Below the pieces are notes generated by a model. It saw only the letters and a program-made list of their open reading frames with translations, searched no databases and was not told the origin of the DNA. A program made the translations under genes and the position numbers. From Salegentibacter mishustinae (GTDB lineage Bacteria > Bacteroidota > Bacteroidia > Flavobacteriales > Flavobacteriaceae), in the NCBI RefSeq assembly GCF_002900095.1, contig NZ_LLKN01000002.1:1116001-1180000 (forward strand): a DNA stretch of 64,000 nt. The letters run 5' to 3'. Positions 35,517 through 44,686 of this stretch are shown here, one piece after another (positions within the stretch are counted from its first letter, which is position 1; every line of letters starts with the position of its first letter).

Positions 35517-36203
35517 CTATGCAGAATTTATTAATTCATTTACCAGCTTGGGAACGCCAATGGAAGCTTTTTCAGCCATAATATGAAGATTTCCTTTCTC
35601 CTGAATATTGGGTTTAGGATCTATAAAATAAACCGGGATTCCCTGGGGTGCGAAATCTACCAGTCCTGCCGCTGGATATACTTGCATAGAGGTTCCAATA
35701 ATCATCAGTATATCTGCTTCGGCAACAATTTCCATCGCTTTCTCAAACATAGGTACAGCTTCGCCAAACCAAACAACGTGTGGTCTAAGTTGATAATTAA
35801 ATTCGCAGAAATCTCCGGGTTTTATATCTTGTTTCCAATCCAGCACAAGATTTTCATTAAAAGTGCTTCTGGCCTTCAATAGTTCGCCGTGCAAATGAGT
35901 AACCTTTGTACTGCCGGCCCTTTCGTGAAGATCATCTATATTCTGGGTAATTATTTCTACATCAAATTCTTTTTCAAGTTCAGCCAAGGCAGTATGCGCA
36001 GCATTAGGGTCTACCGTTAATAATTGCCGGCGACGTTGATTATAAAATTCTAAAACCCTTTTTTGATCTTTTTCCCAGCCAATAGGCGAAGCAATATCCA
36101 TAACATCGTGGCCTTCCCAAAGGCCATCGGCATCACGAAAAGTTTTTATTCCACTTTCAGAGCTCATCCCGGCACCGGTTAATACAACGATTTTCTTCTG
36201 CAT
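35517..36203 (-). CDS. Sir2-family NAD-dependent deacylase without zinc-site cysteines
   Basis: A 228-residue sirtuin with the NAD-binding motif TGAGMSSESGIKTFRDADGLW (about 7-27), the QNIDDLHERAG motif and the catalytic His in LHGEL. The zinc module that normally carries paired cysteines reads ARSTFNENLVLDWKQDIKPGDFCEF, with one Cys only, so metal binding of the classical kind is unlikely. The class III Tyr/Arg pair is harder to place by eye. It removes acyl groups from lysines using NAD, for example on acetyl-CoA synthetase. Confidence 0.9.
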   Translation of the reverse strand: MQKKIVVLTGAGMSSESGIKTFRDADGLWEGHDVMDIASPIGWEKDQKRVLEFYNQRRRQLLTVDPNAAHTALAELEKEFDVEIITQNIDDLHERAGSTKVTHLHGELLKARSTFNENLVLDWKQDIKPGDFCEFNYQLRPHVVWFGEAVPMFEKAMEIVAEADILMIIGTSMQVYPAAGLVDFAPQGIPVYFIDPKPNIQEKGNLHIMAEKASIGVPKLVNELINSA

Positions 36204-36410
36204 GTTTCGATCAATTTTTGAAAATGGTAAGGTAATGTTAATCTCAAATAATTAAAAATGTTAAACCCTTTTATCTATATCGCTGAAATTCAAAAGCGTG
36301 TCAAATAAGGCAAGTTAAAATATTCAAAACACATAAAATATCACGCAACCATTTACTGTTATTCGTATCTCTAAAGAGAATGATTAATAACCTAAAAATT
36401 AAAATTTGAA

Positions 36411-37262
36411 ATGAAAAAATTAGCATTTGCTTTAATGATGGTCGCAGGATTCACAAGTTGTGATAGCGATGATGATGGTGTAGACACTCCAGATTTTGAA
36501 GGAGAAACAAAAGAGTACACACTAAATGAAATGAGTGACTCTGGCGTTAGCGGAACTGTTACCTTTATGGAAAATGAAGATGGAAGCGCTACCGTAGAAT
36601 TTGATCTGGAAGGGACTCCAGACGATGGAATGCACCCAGCACATATTCATATGGGAACCGCTGCTGAAACTGGAGATATCGCTGTTACTTTTACTCCTAT
36701 TGATGGAGCGACAGGGATGAGTACTACTGAAGTTTCGGCTTTAGATGATGGTACCGATATTACTTATGAAGAATTGGTTGCCTATGACGGGTATATCAAT
36801 GTTCACTTAAGTGCTGACGAACTAGGTACTATTGTAGCCCAAACCGATATTGGAGAAAATGAACTTACCGGTGAGTCAGTAAGTTATGATCTTGAAGAAA
36901 GAGATATTTCTGGTGTAAGCGGTGTGGCTATTTTCGAAGAACGTGAAAATGGCGAAACTCTAGTAACCTTAGATCTTGAAGGAACTGAAGAAGGAGGGGA
37001 ACACCCAGCTCACATTCACATGGGGTCTATAGAAGATGCTCCTGGAGCTATTGCAATTACTTTTACTCCTGTAAATGGAGTAACCGGTATGAGTATGACC
37101 AATGTTAGTATGACCGATGGTTCTGCTGATGCAGAAGGTGAAGCAATTACTTATACAGAATTGCTAACTTATGATGGTTACATAAATGTACACAAAAGTG
37201 CTGAAGAACTAGAGGTTCTTGCTGCACAGGGAAATATGGGAGCTAATGCTTCTGAAGAGTAA
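36411..37262 (+). CDS. Lipoprotein with two CHRD domains
   Basis: A 283-residue lipoprotein (GFTSC, Cys about 16) followed by an acidic linker and two tandem CHRD domains of about 120 residues. Each has the hallmark HPAHIHMG (first at about 80-88, second at about 198-206) and ends in YDGYINVHLSADEL or a variant. CHRD domains occur in chordin and in many bacterial surface proteins; the His cluster suggests metal binding, but no activity is established. It is the short paralogue of the next gene. Its own terminator follows. Confidence 0.9.
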   Translation: MKKLAFALMMVAGFTSCDSDDDGVDTPDFEGETKEYTLNEMSDSGVSGTVTFMENEDGSATVEFDLEGTPDDGMHPAHIHMGTAAETGDIAVTFTPIDGATGMSTTEVSALDDGTDITYEELVAYDGYINVHLSADELGTIVAQTDIGENELTGESVSYDLEERDISGVSGVAIFEERENGETLVTLDLEGTEEGGEHPAHIHMGSIEDAPGAIAITFTPVNGVTGMSMTNVSMTDGSADAEGEAITYTELLTYDGYINVHKSAEELEVLAAQGNMGANASEE

Positions 37263-37288
37263 TCTCTAACAATATTTCTTAGTTATTA

Positions 37289-37316
37289 AGCCCGGTATTA
37301 AGCCGGGCTTTTTTAG
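37289..37316 (+). terminator. Intrinsic terminator after the first CHRD gene
   Basis: AAGCCCGG ... CCGGGCTT with a seven-base loop and a T run, 27 bases after the stop codon. Confidence 0.85.
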
Positions 37317-37518
37317 TTTTAGACTATCCCAGTTTTAAAATACTCTTTTTCTAAATTAAAGTAGCCAATGCATTTAACATTCTTTATGACTCCTTTTTAG
37401 AAAGCTTAACATCCGTTGCAAGTGGAGCCCTCGTATCTATAAGTAGATTGAGCATTGGAAGCAAAATTAAAATCTGTTTCCAGTCTCTAAATTTACTAAT
37501 AACTAAAAATTAAAACTT

Positions 37519-39486
37519 ATGAAGAAATTCTTACTCGCTATGTTTATAGCACTTCCATTTATGTTTATGAGCTGCAGTGGAGACGATGATGCAGTTGACC
37601 CCGATGGGGATGGTGATGACTTTCAAGGTGAAACAAAAAGCTTTGAACTTTACTCGGTTGCCGACCCTTCAATTTCAGGAACCGCTACCTTTATGGAAAA
37701 TGAAGACAATAGTACTACTGTTGAAATTGAATTAAACGGCACTCCAGATGGAGGCATGCACCCGGCACATATTCATTATAATACCGCTGCCGAAGGTGGT
37801 GATATTGCGGTTTCTTTTGAACCTATAGATGGAGCTACCGGGATGAGTACCACTACTTTTTCCACTTTAGACGATGGAACAAATATTACATATACCGAAG
37901 CAATTAATTTTGACGGGTATATCAACGTGCATTTAAGTGCAGACGATCTTGGTACTTTAGTGGCACAGGGAGATATTGGAGAAAATGAGCTTACCGGAGA
38001 ATCTAAAAACTATATGCTTGAAGAAAAAGCTGTAGAAGGAATTTCCGGAAATGTAATGTTTCAGGAAAGAGTAAACGGGGAAGCCCTGGCAACTATTATG
38101 CTAGATGGAACTCCAAATGATGGTGAACATCCGGCACATATCCATATGGGATCTGTAGCTGAGTCTCCGGGAGGTATAGCTTTTACCTTTACGCCGGTTA
38201 ATGGGGCAACAGGAATGAGTAAAACCAATATAGCTACATTAGACGATGGTACCGCATTTATGTATAACGATGTACTTAGTTATGATGGTTATGTAAATGT
38301 ACACCTAAGTGCAGATGAGCTTGGAACTCTTGTAGCTCAAAATGATATTGGCGCAAACGAACTTACCGGCGAAAGCAAAACTTACGAGCTAAATGAAAGA
38401 GCTGTAGAAGGAATTAGCGGAACTGTGATGTTTGAAGAAAGAATGAGTGGTGCTGCTCTAGCAACTATTATGTTAGATGGAACTCCAGAAGATGGAATGC
38501 ACCCAGCACATATTCATATGGGATCGTTTGTAGAAGGTCCAGGAGATATTGCTTTTACTTTTAATCCAGTAAATGGAGCAACCGGAATGAGTATGACTCA
38601 GGTAGAAATGTTAGACGATGATACCGAATTTGGTTACGAAGAAGTACTAAATTATGACGGTTATGTTAATGTTCATCTAAGTGCAGAAGATTTAGCAACT
38701 GTGGTTGCTCAGGGCGATATTGGAGCAAATGAATTAACCGGTGAAAGCAAAACTTACGAATTAGGTGAGAAAGCTGTAGAAGGAATAAGTGGATCTGTGA
38801 TGTTTGAAGAAAGAATGAGTGGGGAAGCTTTGGCTACTATTATGCTAGACGGAACACCGGCAGATGGTATGCATCCGGCTCATATTCATATGGGAACAGC
38901 TGCTGAAGGTCCTGGAGATATTGCCTTTACTTTTAATCCAGTAAATGGAGCAACCGGAATGAGTATGACTCACGTAGCTATGCTTGATGATGATACCGAA
39001 TTTGGTTACGAAGATGTTTTAAATTATGACGGTTATGTAAACGTTCACCTAAGTGCAGACGATTTAGGAACTCTTGTAGCCCAGGGAGATATCGGGCAGA
39101 ATGAATTGACCGGCGAATCAGCTTCTTATGATCTTGGAAGTGTAGATGTTGATGGCATTATGGGAACTGCAATGTTTGAAGAACGTGTAAATGGTGAAAC
39201 TTTGGTGACTATTATGTTAGACGGAACTCCGGCTGATGGAATGCACCCGGCACATATTCACGTTGGCTCTGTTGCAGATGCTCCTGGAGATATCGCGATT
39301 ACTTTAAATTCAGTTAACGGCGCTACCGGAATGAGCGCTACCAACGTTACTAAGTTTAACGGAGAAGATGGAGATATGATAGATTATAACGGCCTTCTGG
39401 AATATGACGGTTATATAAATGTGCATTTGAGCGCAGATGATCTAGAAACTCTTGTTGCCCAGGGAAATATTGGTTCTAATTCTTAG
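37519..39486 (+). CDS. Lipoprotein with five tandem CHRD domains
   Basis: A 655-residue lipoprotein (FMSC, Cys about 19) with an Asp-rich linker and five CHRD domains of about 124 residues. The HPAHIH motif recurs five times, each domain ending in YDGY(I/V)NVHLSA(D/E)DL and a short GANELTGES linker. Domains three and four are nearly identical, also in DNA (period 372 bases), which points to recent duplication. The acidic linker after Cys fits surface export. Together with the preceding two-domain gene it forms a small paralogue family; the two are separated by a terminator and a 256-base gap, so they are probably expressed separately. Confidence 0.92.
   Translation: MKKFLLAMFIALPFMFMSCSGDDDAVDPDGDGDDFQGETKSFELYSVADPSISGTATFMENEDNSTTVEIELNGTPDGGMHPAHIHYNTAAEGGDIAVSFEPIDGATGMSTTTFSTLDDGTNITYTEAINFDGYINVHLSADDLGTLVAQGDIGENELTGESKNYMLEEKAVEGISGNVMFQERVNGEALATIMLDGTPNDGEHPAHIHMGSVAESPGGIAFTFTPVNGATGMSKTNIATLDDGTAFMYNDVLSYDGYVNVHLSADELGTLVAQNDIGANELTGESKTYELNERAVEGISGTVMFEERMSGAALATIMLDGTPEDGMHPAHIHMGSFVEGPGDIAFTFNPVNGATGMSMTQVEMLDDDTEFGYEEVLNYDGYVNVHLSAEDLATVVAQGDIGANELTGESKTYELGEKAVEGISGSVMFEERMSGEALATIMLDGTPADGMHPAHIHMGTAAEGPGDIAFTFNPVNGATGMSMTHVAMLDDDTEFGYEDVLNYDGYVNVHLSADDLGTLVAQGDIGQNELTGESASYDLGSVDVDGIMGTAMFEERVNGETLVTIMLDGTPADGMHPAHIHVGSVADAPGDIAITLNSVNGATGMSATNVTKFNGEDGDMIDYNGLLEYDGYINVHLSADDLETLVAQGNIGSNS
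38377..39121 (+). repeat. Direct DNA repeat of 372 bases encoding CHRD domains 3 and 4
   Basis: The sequence starting AAAACTTACGA at 38377 recurs at 38749 with long identical stretches, for example TTTGAAGAAAGAATGAGTGG at 38431 and 38803. The unit is 124 codons, in frame. Confidence 0.9.
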
Positions 39487-39514
39487 AATTTAATTTCTAC
39501 CCTATTGTAATTAA

Positions 39515-39545
39515 AAATCCGGTCTCGATGAGGCCGGGTTTTTCT
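39515..39545 (+). terminator. Intrinsic terminator after the five-CHRD gene
   Basis: AATCCGGTCTC GAT GAGGCCGGGTT forms a stem with two G-U pairs, followed by T residues. Confidence 0.75.
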
Positions 39546-39631
39546 ATTTAATATAGAATACTAATAATTTAAATATCAGAATTATAAGCTTATAGATTTT
39601 AAAAGATAAAAATCTTTAAATATTTCTTTTG

Positions 39632-39659
39632 AAAAAGCCCGACTTCGTGTTGGGTTTTA
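39632..39659 (+). terminator. Second hairpin, terminator-like, before trmH
   Basis: AAAGCCCGAC TTCGT GTTGGGTTTT pairs with G-U wobbles and has a T-rich end. It lies 12 bases upstream of the methyltransferase start and could back up the preceding terminator. Confidence 0.5.
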
Positions 39660-39671
39660 TAATTTTAGCCT

Positions 39672-40331
39672 ATGCAAAATAACAAGCTTTTGGCTCATCT
39701 TGAAACCTTTCTCACTCCAAGGCGTATCGCTTTGTTTGATAAGGTGATCGCGCAGCGAACCAATCATTTTACCGTGGCAACCCAAGACGTTTACCAGCTA
39801 CATAATACCAGTGCTGTAATTAGAAGTTGCGAGGTTTTTGGGATTCAGAATATTCATGTGATAGAAGAGCGCAAACCTAAACGAATAGATAGAGAGATTG
39901 CGATGGGAGCCCAAAAATGGGTAGACGTAAATCGATATGCTACTTCAAAAGAATGCATTAAAGAATTAAAAGCGAAAGGTTATCAAATTGTGGCCACAAC
40001 GCCCTATGGAGAAAGTACAGAACTCAAAGATTTTATTATTGAAAAACCTGCAGCTATCTTCTTCGGAACTGAAAAAGATGGATTAAGCAAGGAAATTCTG
40101 GATCAAGCCGACAGTAGAATTCAAATTCCCATGTTTGGTTTTACTGAAAGTCTTAATATTTCAGTTTCAGCAGCTATTATTTTACAGCACCTTACTTCGG
40201 AATTAAAAAGCAGTGAAATTAGCTGGGAACTTTCTGAAGATGAAAAGGAAACCCTTAAATATGAGTGGCTAAAAAAATGTATTAAAAATTCAGATTCAAT
40301 AATATCACAATACAATTCAGAAAATCCTTAA
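39672..40331 (+). CDS. trmH: SPOUT-class tRNA/rRNA 2'-O-methyltransferase, TrmH-like
   Basis: A 219-residue methyltransferase of the SpoU/TrmH family. The C-terminal trefoil-knot motifs are clear: FFGTEKDGLSKEIL (motif 2) and IPMFGFTESLNISVSAAIIL (motif 3), with the catalytic Arg in the N-terminal NTSAVIRSCEVFGI segment. TrmH methylates the ribose of G18 in the D-loop of tRNA; the overall length and FTESLNISV motif favour TrmH over RlmB. It is 22 bases from the SRPBCC gene downstream. Confidence 0.9.
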   Translation: MQNNKLLAHLETFLTPRRIALFDKVIAQRTNHFTVATQDVYQLHNTSAVIRSCEVFGIQNIHVIEERKPKRIDREIAMGAQKWVDVNRYATSKECIKELKAKGYQIVATTPYGESTELKDFIIEKPAAIFFGTEKDGLSKEILDQADSRIQIPMFGFTESLNISVSAAIILQHLTSELKSSEISWELSEDEKETLKYEWLKKCIKNSDSIISQYNSENP

Positions 40332-40353
40332 ATTAGTTGAATAATTTGCTCCA

Positions 40354-40896
40354 ATGACCCTCTTTTTCTACCTACTTATTGCATTTATTACATTTATTGC
40401 TTTTCTACACGCCTGGGCTAAGAAAAGATATGATATTAGTCGAACGATGGTGATTAATGCTCCTCGTGATGTGGTGTTTAGCTATGTGAGACAATTAAGA
40501 AAACATCCCCTCTGGGTGCCCTGGTTTTCAAAATATCCAAAGACCGTTTTAAAACATAAAGGAGAAGATGGAAAGCTTGGCGCTGCTATTTATTGGAAAG
40601 GTGAAAATAAGGAAGTAGGGGAAGGCACTCAAAAGATTATAAAGGTAAAACATCCAAGAGTTTTTGAAACACGGGTGCTTTTTGTAAAACCGGTAAAAGT
40701 GAGTATGCTTACTTATTTTGCCGCTAAAGAATTGGAGCCCGGCAAGTCTAAAGTAGTTTGGGGAATAAGAGGAAATTTACCTTTCCCGCTTTCGGTAATG
40801 AGTCTTTTTTATAGCCCAGATAAATTATTGGGACAGGATATTGAAAAAGGACTGATTAACTTAAAAACCAGAATGGAGAATAAAGTGCAGGTTTAA
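40354..40896 (+). CDS. Membrane-anchored SRPBCC (START-like) protein
   Basis: A 180-residue protein with one N-terminal membrane helix (about 1-18) and a START-like/polyketide cyclase fold: ISRTMVINAPRDVVFSYVRQLRKHPLWVPWF is the typical first strand and helices, and the final long helix is at about 150-178. Such proteins bind hydrophobic ligands in a cavity; no ligand can be inferred. The last four bases overlap the end of the convergent gene. Confidence 0.8.
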   Translation: MTLFFYLLIAFITFIAFLHAWAKKRYDISRTMVINAPRDVVFSYVRQLRKHPLWVPWFSKYPKTVLKHKGEDGKLGAAIYWKGENKEVGEGTQKIIKVKHPRVFETRVLFVKPVKVSMLTYFAAKELEPGKSKVVWGIRGNLPFPLSVMSLFYSPDKLLGQDIEKGLINLKTRMENKVQV

Positions 40897-41648
40897 TTTC
40901 GTTGTAAAACCCGGTATTCTTCATAACATCCACTTAAAGCATCAAGAATTTGCAGATCATTTGCCGATCTTAAGAAGTCTTTAGAGTAGCTGCATCGCTG
41001 CAGGATTTCATTAAGTTCTACTTCATTTAATGGTAATAAGGCAATTAATGTTTCCCGGTCAAATTTATTTCTAAGCAGGTTTCTAATCTCATCGTCTTCT
41101 TTCATCTGCCTTAATTTTCGCATCTGTCTCGGTTTTTTTCCGAAAATATTATGCATCAAATCGGCGGGATTAAATATTGCGCCTAAAGTTCGGGAAACCG
41201 CACTGGCAGAATTATCTCCACCTTCGTAACCGGCATTTAAGCCTGAAATACTATAGCGATTATTCTCATAAATAGGAATGTTCCTGGCATCGATCTCCAA
41301 ATATCCGGTAAGCGTAACCGGCTTTAAAACCACTTCTTCCAAAGCAATTCCTAACTCGGTCATTTTTACTTTTACACTCCCATACTTAAGCCAGTCGTTT
41401 GTTACCCTAACTTTAATAGGTCTAAACCCAAGGTAAGAGAAATATAGGGTATCGTTAACGGTGGCCTGTAATTTAAAACTTCCATCTTCTTCACTAACGG
41501 CGCCCTTAACCTGGTTGAGGTTCACAATATGAACTTTCTCAATAGGTTTATCGTCGGCAGCGTTCATAACGGTTCCCGATACAACATCCTGTGAAAATGC
41601 CTGAAAAGCTAAAAAAAGTAGTAAAAAGGTAAAAAGGAATTTTTTCAT
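40893..41648 (-). CDS. Secreted protein with a CarboxypepD-regulatory-like domain
   Basis: A 251-residue protein with a signal peptide (about 1-19, ending AFSQD). Residues about 20-105 form the beta-sandwich domain seen at the start of SusC-like receptors (SGTVMNAADDKPIEKVHIVNLNQ ... YLGFRPIKVRV). The rest is helical and charged, with no receptor barrel. Free-standing versions of this kind are frequent in flavobacteria and lack an assigned role. Confidence 0.82.
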   Translation of the reverse strand: MKKFLFTFLLLFLAFQAFSQDVVSGTVMNAADDKPIEKVHIVNLNQVKGAVSEEDGSFKLQATVNDTLYFSYLGFRPIKVRVTNDWLKYGSVKVKMTELGIALEEVVLKPVTLTGYLEIDARNIPIYENNRYSISGLNAGYEGGDNSASAVSRTLGAIFNPADLMHNIFGKKPRQMRKLRQMKEDDEIRNLLRNKFDRETLIALLPLNEVELNEILQRCSYSKDFLRSANDLQILDALSGCYEEYRVLQRN

Positions 41649-41724
41649 AACAATTGGCGCCTAAATTATAAAATACTTATAAAAAATAATGCCATACTTT
41701 AAAATTTAGGCGCCAGATGTAGTT

Positions 41725-43515
41725 TTAATTTTTGTTGCGTCTTCTTTTAATAGAGCTCTCAATGTTTTTGCTTCGGTTTCCAGATTTTTTTCCTTTTCCA
41801 GAACCGCCTTTAAAATCGTCTGAGCGTCTGCGACCACCACCTTTAAAATCAGGTTTTTTGCCGCCTTTGTTGAATTTCCCGCCTTTTCGGCCTCCGCCAC
41901 CGCCGCCGCGTTTTCCACGTCCGCCGGTATCAGTAGTTTCTTCAACATTAATAAATCTACCCTGGTGTTTAAAGTCTTTGAAAGTACTTAAAACAGTCTC
42001 GGCATTTTTAGTATCAGTATTAAAGAAAGAGAAGCTGTCCTTAACGTCAACTTTATAAACATCGTCACGTCCAAGATCTAAAGTAGCCTTAAGGAAATCT
42101 TTTAGGCTCATCCAGTCAAAATCATCTTTAGCGCCAACATTTATAAAGTAACGCGTAGAGTCTCCAGAACCACCTCCATCTGCAGGAGCTGAGGGAGAAC
42201 TTAAGCCTTCAGAATTTTTGTAATAATTGAAGAAACGAGTAAATTCTACAGAAAAGAACTTCTTAATAAGCTCTTCTTTGGTAAAATCTTCTAAAACTTC
42301 GTTGATGCTCGGTAAATAAGCATCTATCTCGTGATTAATCTTAGTTTCCTTTATATCATTTGCTAAGTGGAACAGCTGTACGCGGCAAATTTCCATTCCG
42401 TCCGGAATATCTTTTTGCTCAAATTTTTGCTGAATTATGCGCTCAATACTTTTTATTTTACGCATTTCACTTTTGGTAACAATTACCATAGAAACTCCGC
42501 TCTTTCCTGCACGACCTGTACGGCCACTACGGTGAGTATAAGTTTCAATTTCATCGGGTAGCTGGTAGTTGATTACGTGTGTAATATCATCTACGTCAAT
42601 TCCACGAGCAGCAACATCTGTTGCCACTAACATTTGAATTTGCTTGCTTCTAAAGCTTTTCATCACCAAATCTCTTTGGTTTTGGCTTAGATCCCCGTGT
42701 AAAGCTGCGGCGCTATAACCGTCTTCAATAAGCTTTTCAGCTACTTTTTGAGTATCTCTTTTTGTTCGGCAAAAAATTACCGAAAAGATATCTGGATTAG
42801 CATCTGCCAGTCTTTTTAAAGCTTCGTAACGTTGTCTCGAATTAACTAAGTAATACTCGTGAGAAACATTAGAAGTTCCCTGGTTTTTAGATCCTACAGT
42901 AATTTCTATAGGAGTACGCATAAATTTCTGGGCGATAGTTGCAACCTCTTTAGGCATAGTTGCAGAAAATAACCAGGTATGCTTTTCTTTTGGGGTATGA
43001 GAAAGAATTGCTTTAATGTCTTCAAAGAAGCCCATATTTAGCATCTCATCTGCTTCATCTAAAACACAATATTCTATTTTAGAAATATCTACCAGATTAC
43101 GATTAATCATATCCTGCATACGTCCGGGAGTGGCAACAATTATTTGCGCTCCTCGTTCAATTTGTCTGGCCTGGTCTGTAATGCTTGCGCCACCATAAAT
43201 AGCAACAGGATTAAGACCTTTTTCGAATTTTGAGTAATTCTTTAGTTCATTGGTAATTTGCAGGCAAAGTTCACGTGTTGGTGAAAGAATTAATGCCTGG
43301 GTATGTTTTTTACTTACGTTTATTTTCTGGATAAGCGGGAATCCAAAAGCAGCTGTCTTTCCTGTACCGGTTTGGGCTAATGCCACCATATCGGTATCTT
43401 CATTTAGTAAAACAGGAATCGCTTTTTCCTGTATCTCACTCGGGCTTGTAAAACCCATATCTTCGACTGCTTTAAGAATAGAAGGGTTTAAACCTAATTG
43501 TTCAAATTTGTTCAT
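41725..43515 (-). CDS. DEAD-box ATP-dependent RNA helicase with DbpA-type RNA-binding domain
   Basis: A 596-residue helicase. All core motifs are present: Q motif near 10-30, AQTGTGKTAA (I), PTRELC (Ia), DEAD (II), SAT (III), ARGIDVDD (V) and HRSGRTGRAG (VI). After the core comes a DbpA-like RNA-binding domain (about 465-540, RYFINVGAKDDFDW) and a glycine/arginine/lysine-rich tail (about 545-596). It resembles DeaD/CsdA/DbpA proteins acting in ribosome assembly or cold adaptation. The Gly-rich tail creates a Pro-rich frame on the other strand that is not a gene. Confidence 0.94.
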   Translation of the reverse strand: MNKFEQLGLNPSILKAVEDMGFTSPSEIQEKAIPVLLNEDTDMVALAQTGTGKTAAFGFPLIQKINVSKKHTQALILSPTRELCLQITNELKNYSKFEKGLNPVAIYGGASITDQARQIERGAQIIVATPGRMQDMINRNLVDISKIEYCVLDEADEMLNMGFFEDIKAILSHTPKEKHTWLFSATMPKEVATIAQKFMRTPIEITVGSKNQGTSNVSHEYYLVNSRQRYEALKRLADANPDIFSVIFCRTKRDTQKVAEKLIEDGYSAAALHGDLSQNQRDLVMKSFRSKQIQMLVATDVAARGIDVDDITHVINYQLPDEIETYTHRSGRTGRAGKSGVSMVIVTKSEMRKIKSIERIIQQKFEQKDIPDGMEICRVQLFHLANDIKETKINHEIDAYLPSINEVLEDFTKEELIKKFFSVEFTRFFNYYKNSEGLSSPSAPADGGGSGDSTRYFINVGAKDDFDWMSLKDFLKATLDLGRDDVYKVDVKDSFSFFNTDTKNAETVLSTFKDFKHQGRFINVEETTDTGGRGKRGGGGGGRKGGKFNKGGKKPDFKGGGRRRSDDFKGGSGKGKKSGNRSKNIESSIKRRRNKN

Positions 43516-43578
43516 ATAAAAAATTAAATAAGCGGCAAAGGTACGGCTTAGATAGCAATATATGCCTATCTACTTCTT

Positions 43579-44151
43579 TTATTTTGAAAGATAGGCGATT
43601 AGCTTCTTAAAGGCTATTCCGCGATGGCTAATTTCAGATTTTTCGCTCAAGCTCATTTCAGCAAATGTCTCCTTGAAACCTTCTGGAACAAATATTGGAT
43701 CGTAACCAAACCCCTGATCGCCACGTTTTTCCTTTATAATTTTTCCTTTGCAAATTCCTGTAAAAAGATTTTGATTGTCGTTTAAGTTTAGAGCGATGGC
43801 CGTTTTAAACTGTGCATTTCTATTTTCTTTGCCATCTAAGTTCTTTAATAATTTAGTGACATTAGAATCATCATTTTTATCATCCCCGGCATAGCGGGCA
43901 GATAAAACACCCGGCTCACCATTTAAGGCCTCTACTTCTAAACCGGTATCATCGGCAAAACAATCGTAACCGTAACGATGCCTAACGTGCTCGGCTTTTA
44001 AAATAGCATTGCCTTCTATAGTGTTTGCAGTTTCGGGAATTTCCTCATTGCAGCCAATATCATCTAATGATAAAAGTTTAATGTAATGCGGCAAAAGCGC
44101 CTTTATTTCAATTAGTTTGTTCTTATTATGAGTGGCGAATACAAGTTCCAT
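43579..44151 (-). CDS. rdgB: Non-canonical purine NTP pyrophosphatase (RdgB/HAM1)
   Basis: A 190-residue enzyme that hydrolyses dITP, ITP and XTP to monophosphates and keeps deaminated purines out of nucleic acids. The start VFATHNKNKLIEIKALL, the metal-site motif FADDTGLEVEALNGEPGVLSARYAG and GFGYDPIFVPEG are diagnostic. Length is normal. It lies 10 bases downstream of rlmH in the same direction and is probably co-transcribed with it. Confidence 0.95.
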   Translation of the reverse strand: MELVFATHNKNKLIEIKALLPHYIKLLSLDDIGCNEEIPETANTIEGNAILKAEHVRHRYGYDCFADDTGLEVEALNGEPGVLSARYAGDDKNDDSNVTKLLKNLDGKENRNAQFKTAIALNLNDNQNLFTGICKGKIIKEKRGDQGFGYDPIFVPEGFKETFAEMSLSEKSEISHRGIAFKKLIAYLSK

Positions 44152-44161
44152 AGCGTAATTT

Positions 44162-44635
44162 TTATCGGTGGTGATAGGGTTCGTTTTTTAAAATAGTAAA
44201 GGCGCGGTAAAGCTGTTCGGTAAAGAAAAGTCTTACCATTTGGTGGGAGAAAGTCATTTGTGAGAGTGCCACTTTAGAATCGGCTCTTTGGTAAACTGCT
44301 TCCGAAAATCCGTAAGGCCCGCCAATTACAAAAATAAGTTGCTTAAGCCCACTGTTTAATCTCTTTTGAATGTATGCTGAAAATTTTTCTGAAGAAAACT
44401 CTTTTCCGTTTTCATCTAAAAGTACCAGAAAATCTGAATTCTGCACTTTAGCAAGGATCAATTCTCCTTCTTTTTCTTTTTGCTGATTTTCATCCAGGCT
44501 TTTAGTCTTTTTAAGATCTGGAATAATATCAATTTCAAATTTATTGTAAAACTGAAGGCGTTTTTTATAGACTTCAATAAGTTGCTTAAGCTCCCGGTTA
44601 TCGGTCTTTCCTATACAGAGTAATTTTATGGTCAT
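44162..44635 (-). CDS. rlmH: 23S rRNA (pseudouridine-1915-N3)-methyltransferase
   Basis: A 157-residue SPOUT methyltransferase with the SAM-binding knot FVIGGPYGFSEAVYQRA and the conserved C-terminus FFTEQLYRAFTILKNEPYHHR. RlmH methylates pseudouridine 1915 in helix 69 of 23S rRNA on whole ribosomes. Divergent from nadC with 51 bases between start codons, and followed by rdgB. Confidence 0.96.
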   Translation of the reverse strand: MTIKLLCIGKTDNRELKQLIEVYKKRLQFYNKFEIDIIPDLKKTKSLDENQQKEKEGELILAKVQNSDFLVLLDENGKEFSSEKFSAYIQKRLNSGLKQLIFVIGGPYGFSEAVYQRADSKVALSQMTFSHQMVRLFFTEQLYRAFTILKNEPYHHR

Positions 44636-44686
44636 TCGGTAGATTTTACACAGACTTTGCTACATTTACAAAAATAAGTATTGCAA

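Noticed and set aside
41706-42058. Alanine/lysine-rich and proline-rich open frames at the helicase 3' end
   Set aside because: Both are other-frame readings of the Gly/Arg/Lys-rich tail of the DEAD-box protein.
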